Shown in pieces: positions 55,649 through 64,000 of a DNA stretch of 64,000 nt. A program made the translations under genes and the position numbers. Source of the stretch: Bacteroidetes bacterium ADurb.Bin174 (lineage in GTDB: Bacteria; Bacteroidota; Bacteroidia; Bacteroidales; Paludibacteraceae). Location of the stretch: positions 1-64,000 of the forward strand of contig MWCX01000029.1 in NCBI GenBank assembly GCA_002070265.1, written 5' to 3'. Under the pieces are notes generated by a model, which ran no database searches, was not told the DNA's origin, and saw only the letters and a program-made list of their open reading frames with translations. The stretch's first letter is position 1, and every line of letters begins with the position of its first letter.

Positions 55649-57146
55649 TTTTAAAGAAGCGGTTGAATCTTATTTTTCCGGAGAACCAACCTTTATCTTT
55701 ATCCAAAGATAACCAGACCACTACGGGACGTCCAACTACATGATCTTCAGGCACAAAACCCCAAAGTCGTGAATCGGCAGAATTATGACGATTATCGCCC
55801 ATCATCCAATAATAGTCCATTTTGAAGGTATAGCTGTCGGTTTCAATACCATTGATGACAAACATATCTCCCTTACGTTCCAGAGTATTACGTTCATACA
55901 CACGTATGATGCGTTCGTACAGCGCGAAATTATCTTTATCAAGTTTCAGGGTTTCATTCTTTTTCGGAATATAAAACGGTCCCATATTATCGCGGTTCCA
56001 TGCTTTGCCGCTGCCTAAAGGGAATACGTCACCACCTAACTCATAAGGTTCAATCGCTATTTTTTCCACACCCGGATGTCGCTGTATCTTTTGATACATA
56101 TCTTTAGTAAGCGGAAAATGATAAATGGGTTTCGCCGGATCCATACCCAAATACGCTATCAGATGAAAATCATACTGTGCATTTAAAATGCGCCTGTCTT
56201 CTTTGCTGATACCCATTTTGGCCTGCATATCAGACGAAAGATACCTGCCATCTGTCTGAACATAATAATTAAACTGAATTCCCGGATGATCCTCTTGGGG
56301 AACACCGTTCACATAAATTTGATTATTCCGGATTTCAAACAAATCGCCGGGCAAGCCAACACATCTTTTTACATAGTTCTCACGGCGGTCAACCGGACGA
56401 TACACAATTTCACCATATTCCTCTTTTTTCGAGCGAATGGCTTTTCTTCCCGCTGCCATGATCTCATCATAAGTAGGCTGTGTTTCCAAAGATTGGTAAC
56501 GCAAACTGTTCAATCCTTCATAATAACAACTGACGTAATAATCGGGATTCTGTTTGTTGACAGTGACCGTATCTCCTGTGGGGAAGTTAAACACTACGAT
56601 ATCATCTCTTTCAATGCTATCGAATCCCTTCAACCTTTTATATTCCCACTGTGGTTTTTCTAAAAAAGACTTGGTGTTGATGATAGGAAAAGTATGCTGA
56701 ACCAACGGAAATGAAAGCGGTGTATTCGGAACACGTGGTCCGTAGCTCGCCTTGCTGACAAAAAGAAAATCTCCTACCAACAAAGTCTTTTCTAAAGAAG
56801 ATGTCGGTATTTGATAATTCTGAAACAGGTAGATATTGATAAAATACACGGCCACCAAGGCAAACACAATAGCATCCACCCACCCCATAACTGCCAAAAC
56901 GGTTTTATTCTTCGATTTCTTCCACCAGGTCCAGGGAATGTATTTGGTTACAAAGGCGTCGAAAACAACAGGTAGCAGTAGCAGCCACCAAAAATTGCCC
57001 ACCCAAACAATAAACAATATATATATCAAACACCAAATACCGGCTCGTATCCATTGACCGGTAGTAGCTTTCAAACGAGATTTCAGATCATTTGAGTTGT
57101 GTTCCTCTTTCTGTATAACTCCTTTTGTTTCTTTTTGCTTGCTCAT
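55635..57146 (-). CDS. lepB: Signal peptidase I (large Bacteroidota type)
   Basis: 503 aa, inner-membrane enzyme that removes signal peptides. Hydrophobic segments lie at about 35-70 and 85-105. The catalytic Ser is in QIPTSSLEKTLLVGDFLF, the catalytic Lys in YVKRCVGLPGDLFEI, and the conserved box DYYWMMGDNRHNSADSRLWG completes the S26A core. A long insertion between the two halves is usual in Bacteroidota. It is followed by the WbqC gene and preceded by dapB, a conserved order. Confidence 0.94.
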   Translation of the reverse strand: MSKQKETKGVIQKEEHNSNDLKSRLKATTGQWIRAGIWCLIYILFIVWVGNFWWLLLLPVVFDAFVTKYIPWTWWKKSKNKTVLAVMGWVDAIVFALVAVYFINIYLFQNYQIPTSSLEKTLLVGDFLFVSKASYGPRVPNTPLSFPLVQHTFPIINTKSFLEKPQWEYKRLKGFDSIERDDIVVFNFPTGDTVTVNKQNPDYYVSCYYEGLNSLRYQSLETQPTYDEIMAAGRKAIRSKKEEYGEIVYRPVDRRENYVKRCVGLPGDLFEIRNNQIYVNGVPQEDHPGIQFNYYVQTDGRYLSSDMQAKMGISKEDRRILNAQYDFHLIAYLGMDPAKPIYHFPLTKDMYQKIQRHPGVEKIAIEPYELGGDVFPLGSGKAWNRDNMGPFYIPKKNETLKLDKDNFALYERIIRVYERNTLERKGDMFVINGIETDSYTFKMDYYWMMGDNRHNSADSRLWGFVPEDHVVGRPVVVWLSLDKDKGWFSGKIRFNRFFKNAKR

Positions 57147-57226
57147 AGTTCGTTTAATTTAATGTGCTGATTGCAGCGACTCTTTCTCTTCTTTGGATAA
57201 AGTTGAATATTGAAAATACTGTCCTT

Positions 57227-57943
57227 TTATAAATTCAACATGTCCTGCATGGTATAAAAGCCCTTTTTACCTACCAGAAATTCGGCAGCCATCACAGCAC
57301 CCAATGCAAATCCATATCGGTTATTTGCTTTGTGTTCAATGGTAATGGTATCTATTTCAGAACTATACTCAACAGTATGTATTCCGGGGACATCGTCTTC
57401 GCGAATGGATGTTATGGCTAAATCGCTGGGGTCACTTTCAAATGCTTTGGACCATCGTTTTTTTCTGTCTAAGTTGGCTATGATTTCTTCAGCTAAGGTG
57501 ATGGCGGTACCACTGGGAGCATCCAATTTCTGAGTATGATGAACCTCCGTAATTTTTACATCATAATACGAAAACTGATTCATCAATTTTGCAAGATATT
57601 GATTTACCGCCCTAAAAATACTTACACCTACACTGTAATTAGAACTCCAGAAAAGTGCATGACCATTGGCTTCAATCTCTTGCTTCAATGCCGGCAAATG
57701 TTCGTTCCAGCCGGTAGTCCCGCATACAACAGGGAGTCCGACGGCAAATGCACGCAAGATATTCCCCAAAGCAGCATTCGGTGTAGAAAACTCAATAGCC
57801 ACATCCGCATCCTTGAACATAACCGATTCAAAATCGGCAATATTGTTCACGTCAATGATGCATGTGATTTTATGTCCACGATCCGTGGCAATGCGCTCAA
57901 TAGTTTGCCCCATCTTTCCGTACCCGATCAGTGCTATTTTCAT
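57227..57943 (-). CDS. dapB: 4-hydroxy-tetrahydrodipicolinate reductase
   Basis: 238 aa. NAD(P)-binding LIGYGKMGQTIE, then VCGTTGWNEHL, and the substrate loop EVHHTQKLDAPSGTAI with the catalytic His pair and Lys. It carries out the second specific step to lysine and diaminopimelate. Slightly shorter than the 270-aa proteobacterial enzyme, as is usual in Bacteroidota. It precedes lepB by about 80 bases. Confidence 0.95.
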   Translation of the reverse strand: MKIALIGYGKMGQTIERIATDRGHKITCIIDVNNIADFESVMFKDADVAIEFSTPNAALGNILRAFAVGLPVVCGTTGWNEHLPALKQEIEANGHALFWSSNYSVGVSIFRAVNQYLAKLMNQFSYYDVKITEVHHTQKLDAPSGTAITLAEEIIANLDRKKRWSKAFESDPSDLAITSIREDDVPGIHTVEYSSEIDTITIEHKANNRYGFALGAVMAAEFLVGKKGFYTMQDMLNL

Positions 57944-58094
57944 CTCTCTAAAAATAATTTCAATTTATATTTTTGTTATTATTCTAAATTCTTAAAAAAC
58001 TTTTATAATATACAGGTTCACAGACTTTTATCAATATATAAAAAACAAAAAACCACTATTTACTTTTTTCGGTGTGGGTCTTTAATATCATTCT

Positions 58095-58454
58095 TCAATA
58101 TTGATTTGTACTTAATAAAACAAGTGTACAGCATTCTTCAAATGCAATATCGTTCTTTTTCAGCAAGTCCTGAAATTCCGGATTTTCTGTTCCCGGATTA
58201 AAAAGCACGCGTTTCGGTTTGATAGCAATCACATAATCATAATACATTGGCTGATTTTTCGGTCCCACATACAATGTTACAGTATCAATATCACTAAATT
58301 GTATTTTCTCCGTATGGATAGTCCGATTAAATACAGTATCCGAACGCAGACCAAGCAATTCAATTTCGTGTCCGTGTTTCAGCAAACTCTCGGCAGCTTT
58401 GTAGGCATATCGCTCAGGATTGCTACTTGCTCCTATGATCAATGTTCGTTTCAT
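58095..58454 (-). CDS. CoA-binding domain protein (YccU-like)
   Basis: 119 aa Rossmann fold with LIIGASSNPERYAYKAAESL at the start and KPKRVLFNPGTENPEF in the middle, as in the CoA_binding_2 family. The molecular role is not established. It is 24 bases after aroB and likely shares its transcript. The end of the gene lies in an otherwise empty spacer before dapB. Confidence 0.85.
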   Translation of the reverse strand: MKRTLIIGASSNPERYAYKAAESLLKHGHEIELLGLRSDTVFNRTIHTEKIQFSDIDTVTLYVGPKNQPMYYDYVIAIKPKRVLFNPGTENPEFQDLLKKNDIAFEECCTLVLLSTNQY

Positions 58455-58478
58455 ACGGTTATAAATTAAAATTTTTGC

Positions 58479-59531
58479 TCACAATGATAAATAAAAATCC
58501 AACACCTCGAAAATTTCTTCTTTGGAAGCAGTTTGATTAATTTGAAAGTCTCCAATATCGGACAACAATGTAAAATTGATGTCTTCCGATTCATTCTTTT
58601 TATCGTGTGTCATCAGTTCATAAAGCACCTCATAATCCTTACAGTTAAAACTGAACATACCATAATACGCTTTGGTGAGGTTTTTCAGTTTTAGTAAATA
58701 CTCCTGAGGAAAACCAAACTTCATATGAGACAGATATAATTCGCACAACAAACCCCACATAACTGCGTAACCATGCAATACAGGGCGGTTGAAACGATAT
58801 GAAAAAGTTTCGAAAGCATGTCCGAAAGTATGTCCTAAATTCAATACTTTACGTACATTTTGCTCCGTTGGGTCTTGTTTTACCACCCATTCTTTAATGT
58901 GAATACTAGACTCAACCAAGGTGCGCAAAACGTCAAAATTTACCTTTTCCAAATCAAAAGTACTCACTTTTTGCCATTCTTCTTTCGAGTAAATCAATGC
59001 ATGTTTAATCATTTCGGCAAAGCCGGAACGTATATTTTCAATATCAAGTGTTTTAAAGAAATCAGTATAAATCAAGACAGCGCGAGGCAAATTAAAAACT
59101 CCAATTTCATTTTTGTACCCTAAAAAATTGATGCCCGTCTTTCCGCCGGAAGCTGCGTCCACAGCACCCAACAATGTAGTCGAGATGTTGATATAGTCAA
59201 TCCCACGTTTAAAGGTAGAAGCAACAAATCCACCAATGTCCGTGACCATGCCACCACCCAAATTAATCATCAAAGATTTACGATTTGCACCATTTTCACT
59301 CAGATAACGCCAAATTTTGACTACAGAATCAATGTTCTTATTTTCATCCCCGGAAGGGATTGTAATCAAGTGTGCTTCTTTCAGGCAAGACAAATCCCCT
59401 ATCAGAGGATAACAAAAATTCAAAGTATTATCGTCTGTCAGGATAAAAATATCGGATGATGGATGGTTTCCAACAGCTCTAAGAACTGCTTCTTTAATGT
59501 CGGTGCAAATAATTGCAACCTGCTGACTCAT
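58479..59531 (-). CDS. aroB: 3-dehydroquinate synthase
   Basis: 350 aa from ATG 59531 (MSQQVAIICTD); an upstream TTG at 59552 would lie inside the promoter. NAD-binding IPSGDENKNIDSV and NLGGGMVTDIGGFVASTFKR, then VDAASGGKTGINF, and metal-binding HTFGHAFET with HGYAVMWGL. It converts DAHP to dehydroquinate, the second step of the shikimate pathway. aroA lies 6 kb away in this window. Confidence 0.95.
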   Translation of the reverse strand: MSQQVAIICTDIKEAVLRAVGNHPSSDIFILTDDNTLNFCYPLIGDLSCLKEAHLITIPSGDENKNIDSVVKIWRYLSENGANRKSLMINLGGGMVTDIGGFVASTFKRGIDYINISTTLLGAVDAASGGKTGINFLGYKNEIGVFNLPRAVLIYTDFFKTLDIENIRSGFAEMIKHALIYSKEEWQKVSTFDLEKVNFDVLRTLVESSIHIKEWVVKQDPTEQNVRKVLNLGHTFGHAFETFSYRFNRPVLHGYAVMWGLLCELYLSHMKFGFPQEYLLKLKNLTKAYYGMFSFNCKDYEVLYELMTHDKKNESEDINFTLLSDIGDFQINQTASKEEIFEVLDFYLSL

Positions 59532-59549
59532 ATTGTTAAAATTAAAAAG

Positions 59550-59557
59550 CAAAGATA
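59550..59557 (-). promoter_or_regulatory. -7 promoter element for aroB
   Basis: Minus strand reads TATCTTTG, matching TAnnTTTG, 19 bases before the aroB ATG at 59531. A very short leader follows. Confidence 0.45.
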
Positions 59558-59677
59558 CATTTTTTCTTTATTATAAAAGCGTCAAATCAGTACCATTACA
59601 AATATAAATTCTCTAAAAATAAATCATTTGTTAAATTTACCTCATGAAAGGCTAAAATTTACTTACACACTTCCATC

Positions 59678-59702
59678 ATATGAAAATATGTTCATATATT
59701 TG
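59678..59702 (+). promoter_or_regulatory. ArsR-type operator overlapping the promoter
   Basis: ATATGAA-AATATG-TTCATAT (59678-59697) is a perfect 7-6-7 inverted repeat. The -7 element TATATTTG (59695-59702) begins in its right half. The position suits autorepression by the ArsR-family protein encoded 22 bases downstream. Confidence 0.65.
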
Positions 59703-59723
59703 TGCGAGTTTTTTAAAGATTAG

Positions 59724-60017
59724 ATGAAAGAGTTCTCTCATATGGAAGATGCAGCTTATATGCTGAAGGCGATTGCTCACAATACTCGCTTATGCATAAT
59801 ATCACTTTTGGCAAAAAATGATGAATTGAATGTTACGGAGATTAGCGAAAAACTACAATGTGAGCAATCATTACTATCGCATCATTTGACAAATATGCGG
59901 GCAAGAGGTGTTTTAAACTGTCGCAAAGAAGGGAAAAATTGTTTTTATTCTTTGAAAAACAAAAAAATTACGAAAATATTAGACTGTATTGTTCAATCAT
60001 GTCAGTCTGATGAATAA
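59724..60017 (+). CDS. ArsR family transcriptional repressor
   Basis: 97 aa winged helix: MLKAIAHNTRLCIISLLAKN, LNVTEISEKLQCEQSLLSHH (recognition helix) and RKEGKNCFYSLKNKKI. The cysteines (residues about 30, 48 and several after 70, including CIVQSCQSDE) could sense metal, sulfane sulfur or thiol oxidation; the pair arrangement of BigR/SqrR-type sensors was not proven. It heads an operon with a DUF6132 protein and a thioredoxin lipoprotein, and an inverted repeat overlaps its promoter. Confidence 0.88.
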   Translation: MKEFSHMEDAAYMLKAIAHNTRLCIISLLAKNDELNVTEISEKLQCEQSLLSHHLTNMRARGVLNCRKEGKNCFYSLKNKKITKILDCIVQSCQSDE

Positions 60018-60068
60018 ATAACATTTGAAATTCAGTTTATACTGCTGCATCACTAAATACAAAGCGAC

Positions 60069-60272
60069 ATGGTCAAAGAATTTATTAAAAAAAACATATT
60101 AAGAATAATCGGAGTTTTGGTAGGCACGGTATCCGGATACTTATATTACCGCTTTGTCGGTTGCAAATCGGGCACCTGTCCAATCACATCAAATCCGTAT
60201 ATCAGCATCCTTTATGGAGCAGTATTGGGTTACTTACTTTTTGATTTATTTAAAAGCAAAAAAACAACATAA
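60069..60272 (+). CDS. DUF6132 family small membrane protein
   Basis: 67 aa with two membrane helices (about 11-27 and 45-61) and the family core GCKSGTCPITSNPYIS between them. The paired cysteines in C-x5-C spacing could be redox- or sulfur-active; this is inference. Homologues in Bacteroidota often lie beside ArsR regulators, rhodaneses or thioredoxins. It is the middle gene of the operon. Confidence 0.8.
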   Translation: MVKEFIKKNILRIIGVLVGTVSGYLYYRFVGCKSGTCPITSNPYISILYGAVLGYLLFDLFKSKKTT

Positions 60273-60285
60273 AATAAGAAACATC

Positions 60286-60804
60286 ATGAGAAAAATTCTT
60301 GGAGCTTCTTTCATGCTCATCATCATCTCTTTTACTGCTTGTGCAAACCAATCAAACCGTGCTGAGCAGGAGGATGCAAAAGAACCTGAATTAACAACAG
60401 TAGAGAATAATAATAAAACAAACGAAACAAAAAAAATGGGAACAATTCTTTTAACAAAGGCTGATTTTTTAAAAAAGGTAGCAAATTATGAGGCAAACCC
60501 GACTGAGTGGAAATATTTAGGTGACAAACCATGTATCATTGATTTTTACGCGGATTGGTGCGGACCCTGCAAAGCGGTAGCTCCGATTCTTGAAGAGTTG
60601 GCCAAAGAATATGATGGACAAATCTATATTTATAAAGTTGATACGGAAAAAGAGCAAGAACTGGCGGCTGCATTTGGTATTCGCAGCATTCCGTCACTTT
60701 TGTTTTGCCCGATGAACGAGCAACCACAAATGGCTATGGGTGCATTGCCTAAAGAAGCATTCAAGCAAGCCATTGAGGAGGTATTGCTGAAAAAAGCCAA
60801 ATAA
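60286..60804 (+). CDS. Thioredoxin-fold lipoprotein
   Basis: 172 aa from ATG 60286, giving a lipoprotein signal with lipobox FTAC at about residue 19. A low-complexity linker (about 20-50) is followed by a thioredoxin domain with WCGPC (IIDFYADWCGPCKAVAPILE), the cis-Pro in RSIPSLLF and the C-terminal helix. A frame open from 60154 is rejected as start because it runs through the DUF6132 gene. The domain should face the periplasm and reduce disulfides. The sulfur-linked DUF6132 gene precedes it by 13 bases. Confidence 0.9.
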   Translation: MRKILGASFMLIIISFTACANQSNRAEQEDAKEPELTTVENNNKTNETKKMGTILLTKADFLKKVANYEANPTEWKYLGDKPCIIDFYADWCGPCKAVAPILEELAKEYDGQIYIYKVDTEKEQELAAAFGIRSIPSLLFCPMNEQPQMAMGALPKEAFKQAIEEVLLKKAK

Positions 60805-60830
60805 ATTTTGATAAAATAATTTTAGCGTAC

Positions 60831-61229
60831 TCACACCTCCATGATATCATCCTTTTCAAGAGGTGCATACGGACCTTCCTTTAATTCGAAAATGACCGTG
60901 CCGGCTTCCAACACCTCCACATTGTGCCAACTACCTGCCGGCATGCTGATGCCAAATTTACCTTCTTTGGGATCTAAACGATAAGTGGCTATGTGTTCTT
61001 TCTGATCGTTGTAAGCATGCACATCTAATTTTCCCCGAAGTATCACATAAATCTCATCCGTGTGCGGATGCCTGTGAACCGGTAATACAGTGCCGGGTTC
61101 CATGGCATTTAGTAAGCGTTGTACTTTGTCATTCAAATCTTGATGAAAATTATAATTCATGCGAAGACGGGGACTTTGCTGAGCAAGAAGGGTTATTGAA
61201 TCAAGCAATGGTTTGTCAATGAGTTGCAT
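60831..61229 (-). CDS. WbuC family cupin metalloprotein
   Basis: 132 aa single cupin. Metal ligands in VLPVHRHPHTDEIYVI, then RGKLDVHAYN and SMPAGSWHNVEVL, matching WbuC. The family accompanies O-antigen gene clusters, and this gene lies just downstream of the polysaccharide genes that follow. Its function is not established. It converges with the thioredoxin gene. Confidence 0.85.
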   Translation of the reverse strand: MQLIDKPLLDSITLLAQQSPRLRMNYNFHQDLNDKVQRLLNAMEPGTVLPVHRHPHTDEIYVILRGKLDVHAYNDQKEHIATYRLDPKEGKFGISMPAGSWHNVEVLEAGTVIFELKEGPYAPLEKDDIMEV

Positions 61230-61246
61230 AGGATGTTTAACGACTG

Positions 61247-62215
61247 TTATTTTTGGGCATTACGTGATAATTGATGCAAATAAAAATATTTTTTTACAAG
61301 CACATAATAAATTATAGATAATAATAGGATGACACCAATTAAATAGAACAAAGCGAATTGTCTGGAAATAATAAGTCCAACAATAATAACTGCTTGTATA
61401 ACCGCATAAATTACAGACACAAGTAAATGTGAAAATTTAAGCTCATTCACAAGTAATTGAAACAAATGACTTCTGTGAGCTTCGAAAATATTTTCTTTCA
61501 ATATCAACCTGTGTATAATCGTTAAAACGGTATCTACCCCAAAAACAGCTAACAAACTAATCCATGCAATATTATTTGTTTTTATGATTAGCATACTTAA
61601 CAAAAAAACAATAATAGTTGCTAAACTAATAGCTCCAACATCGCCTGCAAAACAAATTGGTTTTTTTCTAAGATTAAAAAAATTGAACACAATCAATGCA
61701 AGTAATAGATAATTTATGATTTGTTCATCTATAAAATAGCAATAAAACCTGTTGATACACCACAGTGCTCCGGATACAACAAAAGCATTGAGTCCAATCA
61801 TTCCATTAATACCATCCATAAAATTAAATGTATTCAAAATTCCTCCGGCGACAACAATAAATGTCACAATGAGAAACCAGGAATACTCGTATATACCAAT
61901 CTGATAACCAAGAATGACCATGGAGAACAATTGAAAGAATAATCTGAGTTTCGATGAATAGGGTTTTATATCATCTATGAAACTTGTAATAGCAACAAAA
62001 GAAAGTGCAAGAAAAAACCAGGGATATTGAAATTTGGAAACAACAAAAAAAGTAAGCATGGAAATATAAAACACAATGCCACCTCCTAATAATGTGTCAT
62101 TGTTGTGAGAACTCCTTGAATTGGGTTTGGCAACAATATTAAAACGTTTTGCAAAGTTAAAATACAACAATTCGCAGGTAAAAAACATCAACAACAAGAA
62201 CAAATACTCGGTCAT
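61247..62215 (-). CDS. WecA/WbpL-like polyprenyl-phosphate HexNAc-1-P transferase
   Basis: 322 aa with about ten membrane helices. MraY/WecA family motifs: SRSSHNNDTLLGGGIVFY, SFIDDIKPYSSKLRL (DD metal box), FNFMDGINGMIGLNA and CFAGDVGAI, and the cytosolic HR/HxH-like loop EAHRSHLFQLL. It attaches a sugar-1-phosphate (often GlcNAc or QuiNAc) to undecaprenyl phosphate and starts O-antigen synthesis. It overlaps the SDR gene by 4 bases. This is the second polyprenyl initiating transferase of the window, with a different fold from that at 30447. Confidence 0.9.
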   Translation of the reverse strand: MTEYLFLLLMFFTCELLYFNFAKRFNIVAKPNSRSSHNNDTLLGGGIVFYISMLTFFVVSKFQYPWFFLALSFVAITSFIDDIKPYSSKLRLFFQLFSMVILGYQIGIYEYSWFLIVTFIVVAGGILNTFNFMDGINGMIGLNAFVVSGALWCINRFYCYFIDEQIINYLLLALIVFNFFNLRKKPICFAGDVGAISLATIIVFLLSMLIIKTNNIAWISLLAVFGVDTVLTIIHRLILKENIFEAHRSHLFQLLVNELKFSHLLVSVIYAVIQAVIIVGLIISRQFALFYLIGVILLLSIIYYVLVKKYFYLHQLSRNAQK

Positions 62216-63159
62216 AAAGAAAAGCTTTTTATGGTTTTTTTCATACCGTCAACTGCTCTGACAGGTAAAATCTCAATTTGTAAAGCTTGTTTAATTTTAT
62301 TGTTCGATACTATATAGTTTTCCGTCAATTTGTTCAACCGGGACGAATTAAAAGGAAGATGCAACATTGTACCTATCCGAGCTGCCCAACGTATCACAGA
62401 AGGGTGAATATGTAAAATTTTAATTGGCTTAGAAAGCACTTCAGATATGATTAAAATTATTTCGGTGGTTGACAATGCTTCATCGTCCGATACATGATAG
62501 ACACCACTTTGAACATTTTTTTCTATCAAAGCAGAAACAATGAAAATTAAATTAGCCACAGATGTAAACGATCTTTTATTTTCAAATGCTCCCAAGGGCC
62601 ACGCAAAGCCCTTGCGAACAAATGCATATAACAAATTTAAATTTCCTTTATTTCCTTTTCCATGAATCATGGACGGACGAAGGATATAAACAAATTTGTT
62701 AACTCTTTCAGGATGCTTATTCACATCAAACCGTGACAAAATATATTCTTCAGCCTTTCTTTTACTTTCTCCGTACGGACCAACAGGTTGAGGCATAACA
62801 TCTTCTGTAAGCATAACGTCAGGAACTGAGTTTGCAACAGCTTTTACCGAACTAAAAAATATAAACTTCTTAGCCTTTGTCGTCAGGAACCAATCGAATA
62901 TTTGTTGTGTTAATTTAGTATTCACCTGAAAATATTCCTCTGCCAAAGCTTTATTATTGACGTCATGAGCTTTACCTGCCAGATGAATCACAACATCAAC
63001 TTCAGGCAAACTTGATATGCGACTCCATTCATAAATATCCTTTACACCATCTATAGGCGACAGATCTATGTCTAAACCATACAGTTCGTGCTGTCCTTTT
63101 AACGCATCCACCAAGTTAGAACCAACAAAACCCTGAATTCCGGTAATGAGAATAGTCAT
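62212..63159 (-). CDS. NAD-dependent epimerase/dehydratase (SDR, sugar nucleotide type)
   Basis: 315 aa extended SDR. Cofactor-binding GIQGFVGSNLVDAL near the N terminus, AGKAHDV, SSVKAVAN and the catalytic YGESKRKAEEY (YxxxK). The likeness to WbpV/UDP-QuiNAc 4-ketoreductase-type proteins, together with the WecA/WbpL-type transferase next door, suggests N-acetylquinovosamine or N-acetylfucosamine synthesis; this is inference. The cluster continues to the next glycosyltransferase gene. Confidence 0.88.
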   Translation of the reverse strand: MTILITGIQGFVGSNLVDALKGQHELYGLDIDLSPIDGVKDIYEWSRISSLPEVDVVIHLAGKAHDVNNKALAEEYFQVNTKLTQQIFDWFLTTKAKKFIFFSSVKAVANSVPDVMLTEDVMPQPVGPYGESKRKAEEYILSRFDVNKHPERVNKFVYILRPSMIHGKGNKGNLNLLYAFVRKGFAWPLGAFENKRSFTSVANLIFIVSALIEKNVQSGVYHVSDDEALSTTEIILIISEVLSKPIKILHIHPSVIRWAARIGTMLHLPFNSSRLNKLTENYIVSNNKIKQALQIEILPVRAVDGMKKTIKSFSL

Positions 63160-63945
63160 TTATTTCAATAAGATCAATTCGAAAATTTTTATAAAATATT
63201 TGAAACCTAAAATGAACATATTGGTATATATCCCGTTTTCTTTACAAGCAGTTACAATTTCTTTATTCAATATATAATTGCTTTTCAACGAAGCTGTGCT
63301 CTTTCCGCCCATCCTCATTCTGACTATTTCAACAGACAAATATTTACTTTTTAAATTGTTTTTGTACAAAAAACGACACAGCAATTCATAATCTGCTGCT
63401 ATCTGATAATTTAAACGAAACATCCCTAATTCATCATAATACTTTCTATATGTAAAAAAAGAAGGATGTGGAGGCATAAACCCAAAGCGAAATCTTATGG
63501 GACGAAAATTTTTTGCTCGGATATAACGTACAATTTTATCCGGATTGTTAACTGACATGAATTTTACATCGCCATAAACGGCTTGTACGTCAATATTATC
63601 CTTAAAGCACTCAACTATTCCGGTTATAATATGAGGAAAAGGGTATATATCATCCGAATTTAAAAATCCGATAATATCCCCGGTTGACATCTGAATACCC
63701 TTATTCATGGCATCATAAAGCCCTTTATCCGGTTCACTAATCCAGCGCATCCGACCATCAAATTTCGGTTCATATGCTTTGATGATATTAAGTGTGTTGT
63801 CAGTAGAGGCACCATCCACAACAATATACTCAATATTAGGGAATGTTTGGGACAACACGGAATCAAACGTATCACGAATAGTTGATGCGCTATTGAAGGC
63901 AACGGTAATAATAGAAATTTTTATTGTTTTTTCAGGCTCAATCAT
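63160..63945 (-). CDS. Family 2 glycosyltransferase
   Basis: 261 aa from ATG 63945 (MIEPEKTIKIS); an upstream TTG at 63957 is less likely. GT-A fold with the UDP-sugar binding pattern ISIITVAFNSASTIRDTFDS, EYIVVDGASTDNT, GLYDAMNKGIQMSTGDIIGF and the metal-binding LNSDD. It transfers a sugar onto a growing lipid-linked glycan. It has the single-domain length of O-antigen GT2 enzymes. One base separates its stop from the SDR start. Confidence 0.88.
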   Translation of the reverse strand: MIEPEKTIKISIITVAFNSASTIRDTFDSVLSQTFPNIEYIVVDGASTDNTLNIIKAYEPKFDGRMRWISEPDKGLYDAMNKGIQMSTGDIIGFLNSDDIYPFPHIITGIVECFKDNIDVQAVYGDVKFMSVNNPDKIVRYIRAKNFRPIRFRFGFMPPHPSFFTYRKYYDELGMFRLNYQIAADYELLCRFLYKNNLKSKYLSVEIVRMRMGGKSTASLKSNYILNKEIVTACKENGIYTNMFILGFKYFIKIFELILLK

Positions 63946-63971
63946 GTGTAAATACAATATAATTCTATCTT

Positions 63972-64000
63972 TTAACCAAACAATTCCTCGGCATATTTCA
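63972..64000 (-). CDS. Possible C-terminal end of an upstream polysaccharide gene
   Basis: In one minus-strand frame the window edge reads KYAEELFG followed by a TAA stop at 63974-63972. Such an ending would fit a glycosyltransferase, and the 26-base gap to the next start would fit the operon. The stretch is too short for proof. Confidence 0.3.

Noticed and set aside
57536-58201. 221-aa plus-strand frame over dapB and the CoA-binding gene
   Set aside because: Crosses two well-identified genes on the other strand and an empty spacer, with no recognisable motif.
60154-60285. Longer N terminus for the thioredoxin lipoprotein
   Set aside because: It would run through the DUF6132 gene in another frame; ATG 60286 gives a proper lipoprotein signal.

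Overview
The window reads as a chromosomal segment of an AT-rich, non-parasitic member of the Bacteroidota, most likely order Bacteroidales. The evidence is the type IX secretion system (T9SS) component PorQ, several proteins with T9SS C-terminal sorting domains, an OprO/P-type porin, WbqC, DUF4954 and DUF6132 proteins, and promoters of the Bacteroidetes form (TAnnTTTG at -7, sometimes with TTG about 20 bases upstream). The porQ-cmk-ispH order is also found in Porphyromonas. Genus cannot be settled from the sequence alone.

Layout. 1-2.4 kb: the end of a sulfatase and a secreted GH49-like polysaccharide hydrolase. 2.5-8.3 kb: a very large NtrY-like histidine kinase overlapping a dipeptidyl peptidase IV gene. 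8.3-10.9 kb: a sugar MFS transporter and ROK sugar kinase behind two overlapping palindromic operators, then tRNA-Ser(CGA). 11-13.2 kb: an APC/SLC12-like permease. 13.6-18.4 kb: a tight four-gene operon of secreted surface proteins in which one beta-helix/choice-of-anchor-Q passenger seems divided among three polypeptides. 19-24.5 kb: a giant T9SS cargo protein (1834 aa) sharing a C-terminal module with one of those proteins. 24.7-42 kb: mainly housekeeping genes (CBM9-like, ICMT-like, ung, patB/malY, ClC channel, sugar-phosphate transferase, recJ, ispH, cmk, porQ, TonB, hflX, DUF4954, alcohol dehydrogenase).

42.3-52.4 kb: a lamin-tail T9SS protein, then what looks like an eight-gene phosphate/anion operon: DUF47 PhoU-like protein, PiT transporter, OprP-like porin, lamin-tail lipoprotein, CYTH-like protein, CYTH protein, SLC13 transporter and an unknown membrane protein. 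Its PiT transporter carries an extra membrane helix, a coiled coil and a LuxR-type DNA-binding domain at its C terminus. I consider this predicted membrane-bound transporter-regulator the most interesting single gene in the window. 52.7-59.5 kb: biosynthetic genes (aroA, ilvE, wbqC, lepB, dapB, CoA-binding protein, aroB). 59.7-60.8 kb: an ArsR-DUF6132-thioredoxin lipoprotein operon with an inverted-repeat operator. 60.8-64 kb: an O-antigen/polysaccharide gene cluster running off the right edge.

Two families of non-coding repeats cut across this. One is a 119-bp near-palindrome (one full and two half copies, one of which supplies the last codons of cmk). The other is a set of 190-380-bp arrays of degenerate 7-bp words. 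These fill whole intergenic spaces between codirectional genes, always with the same module order relative to transcription. I found no CRISPR array, rRNA, prophage or intact insertion sequence.
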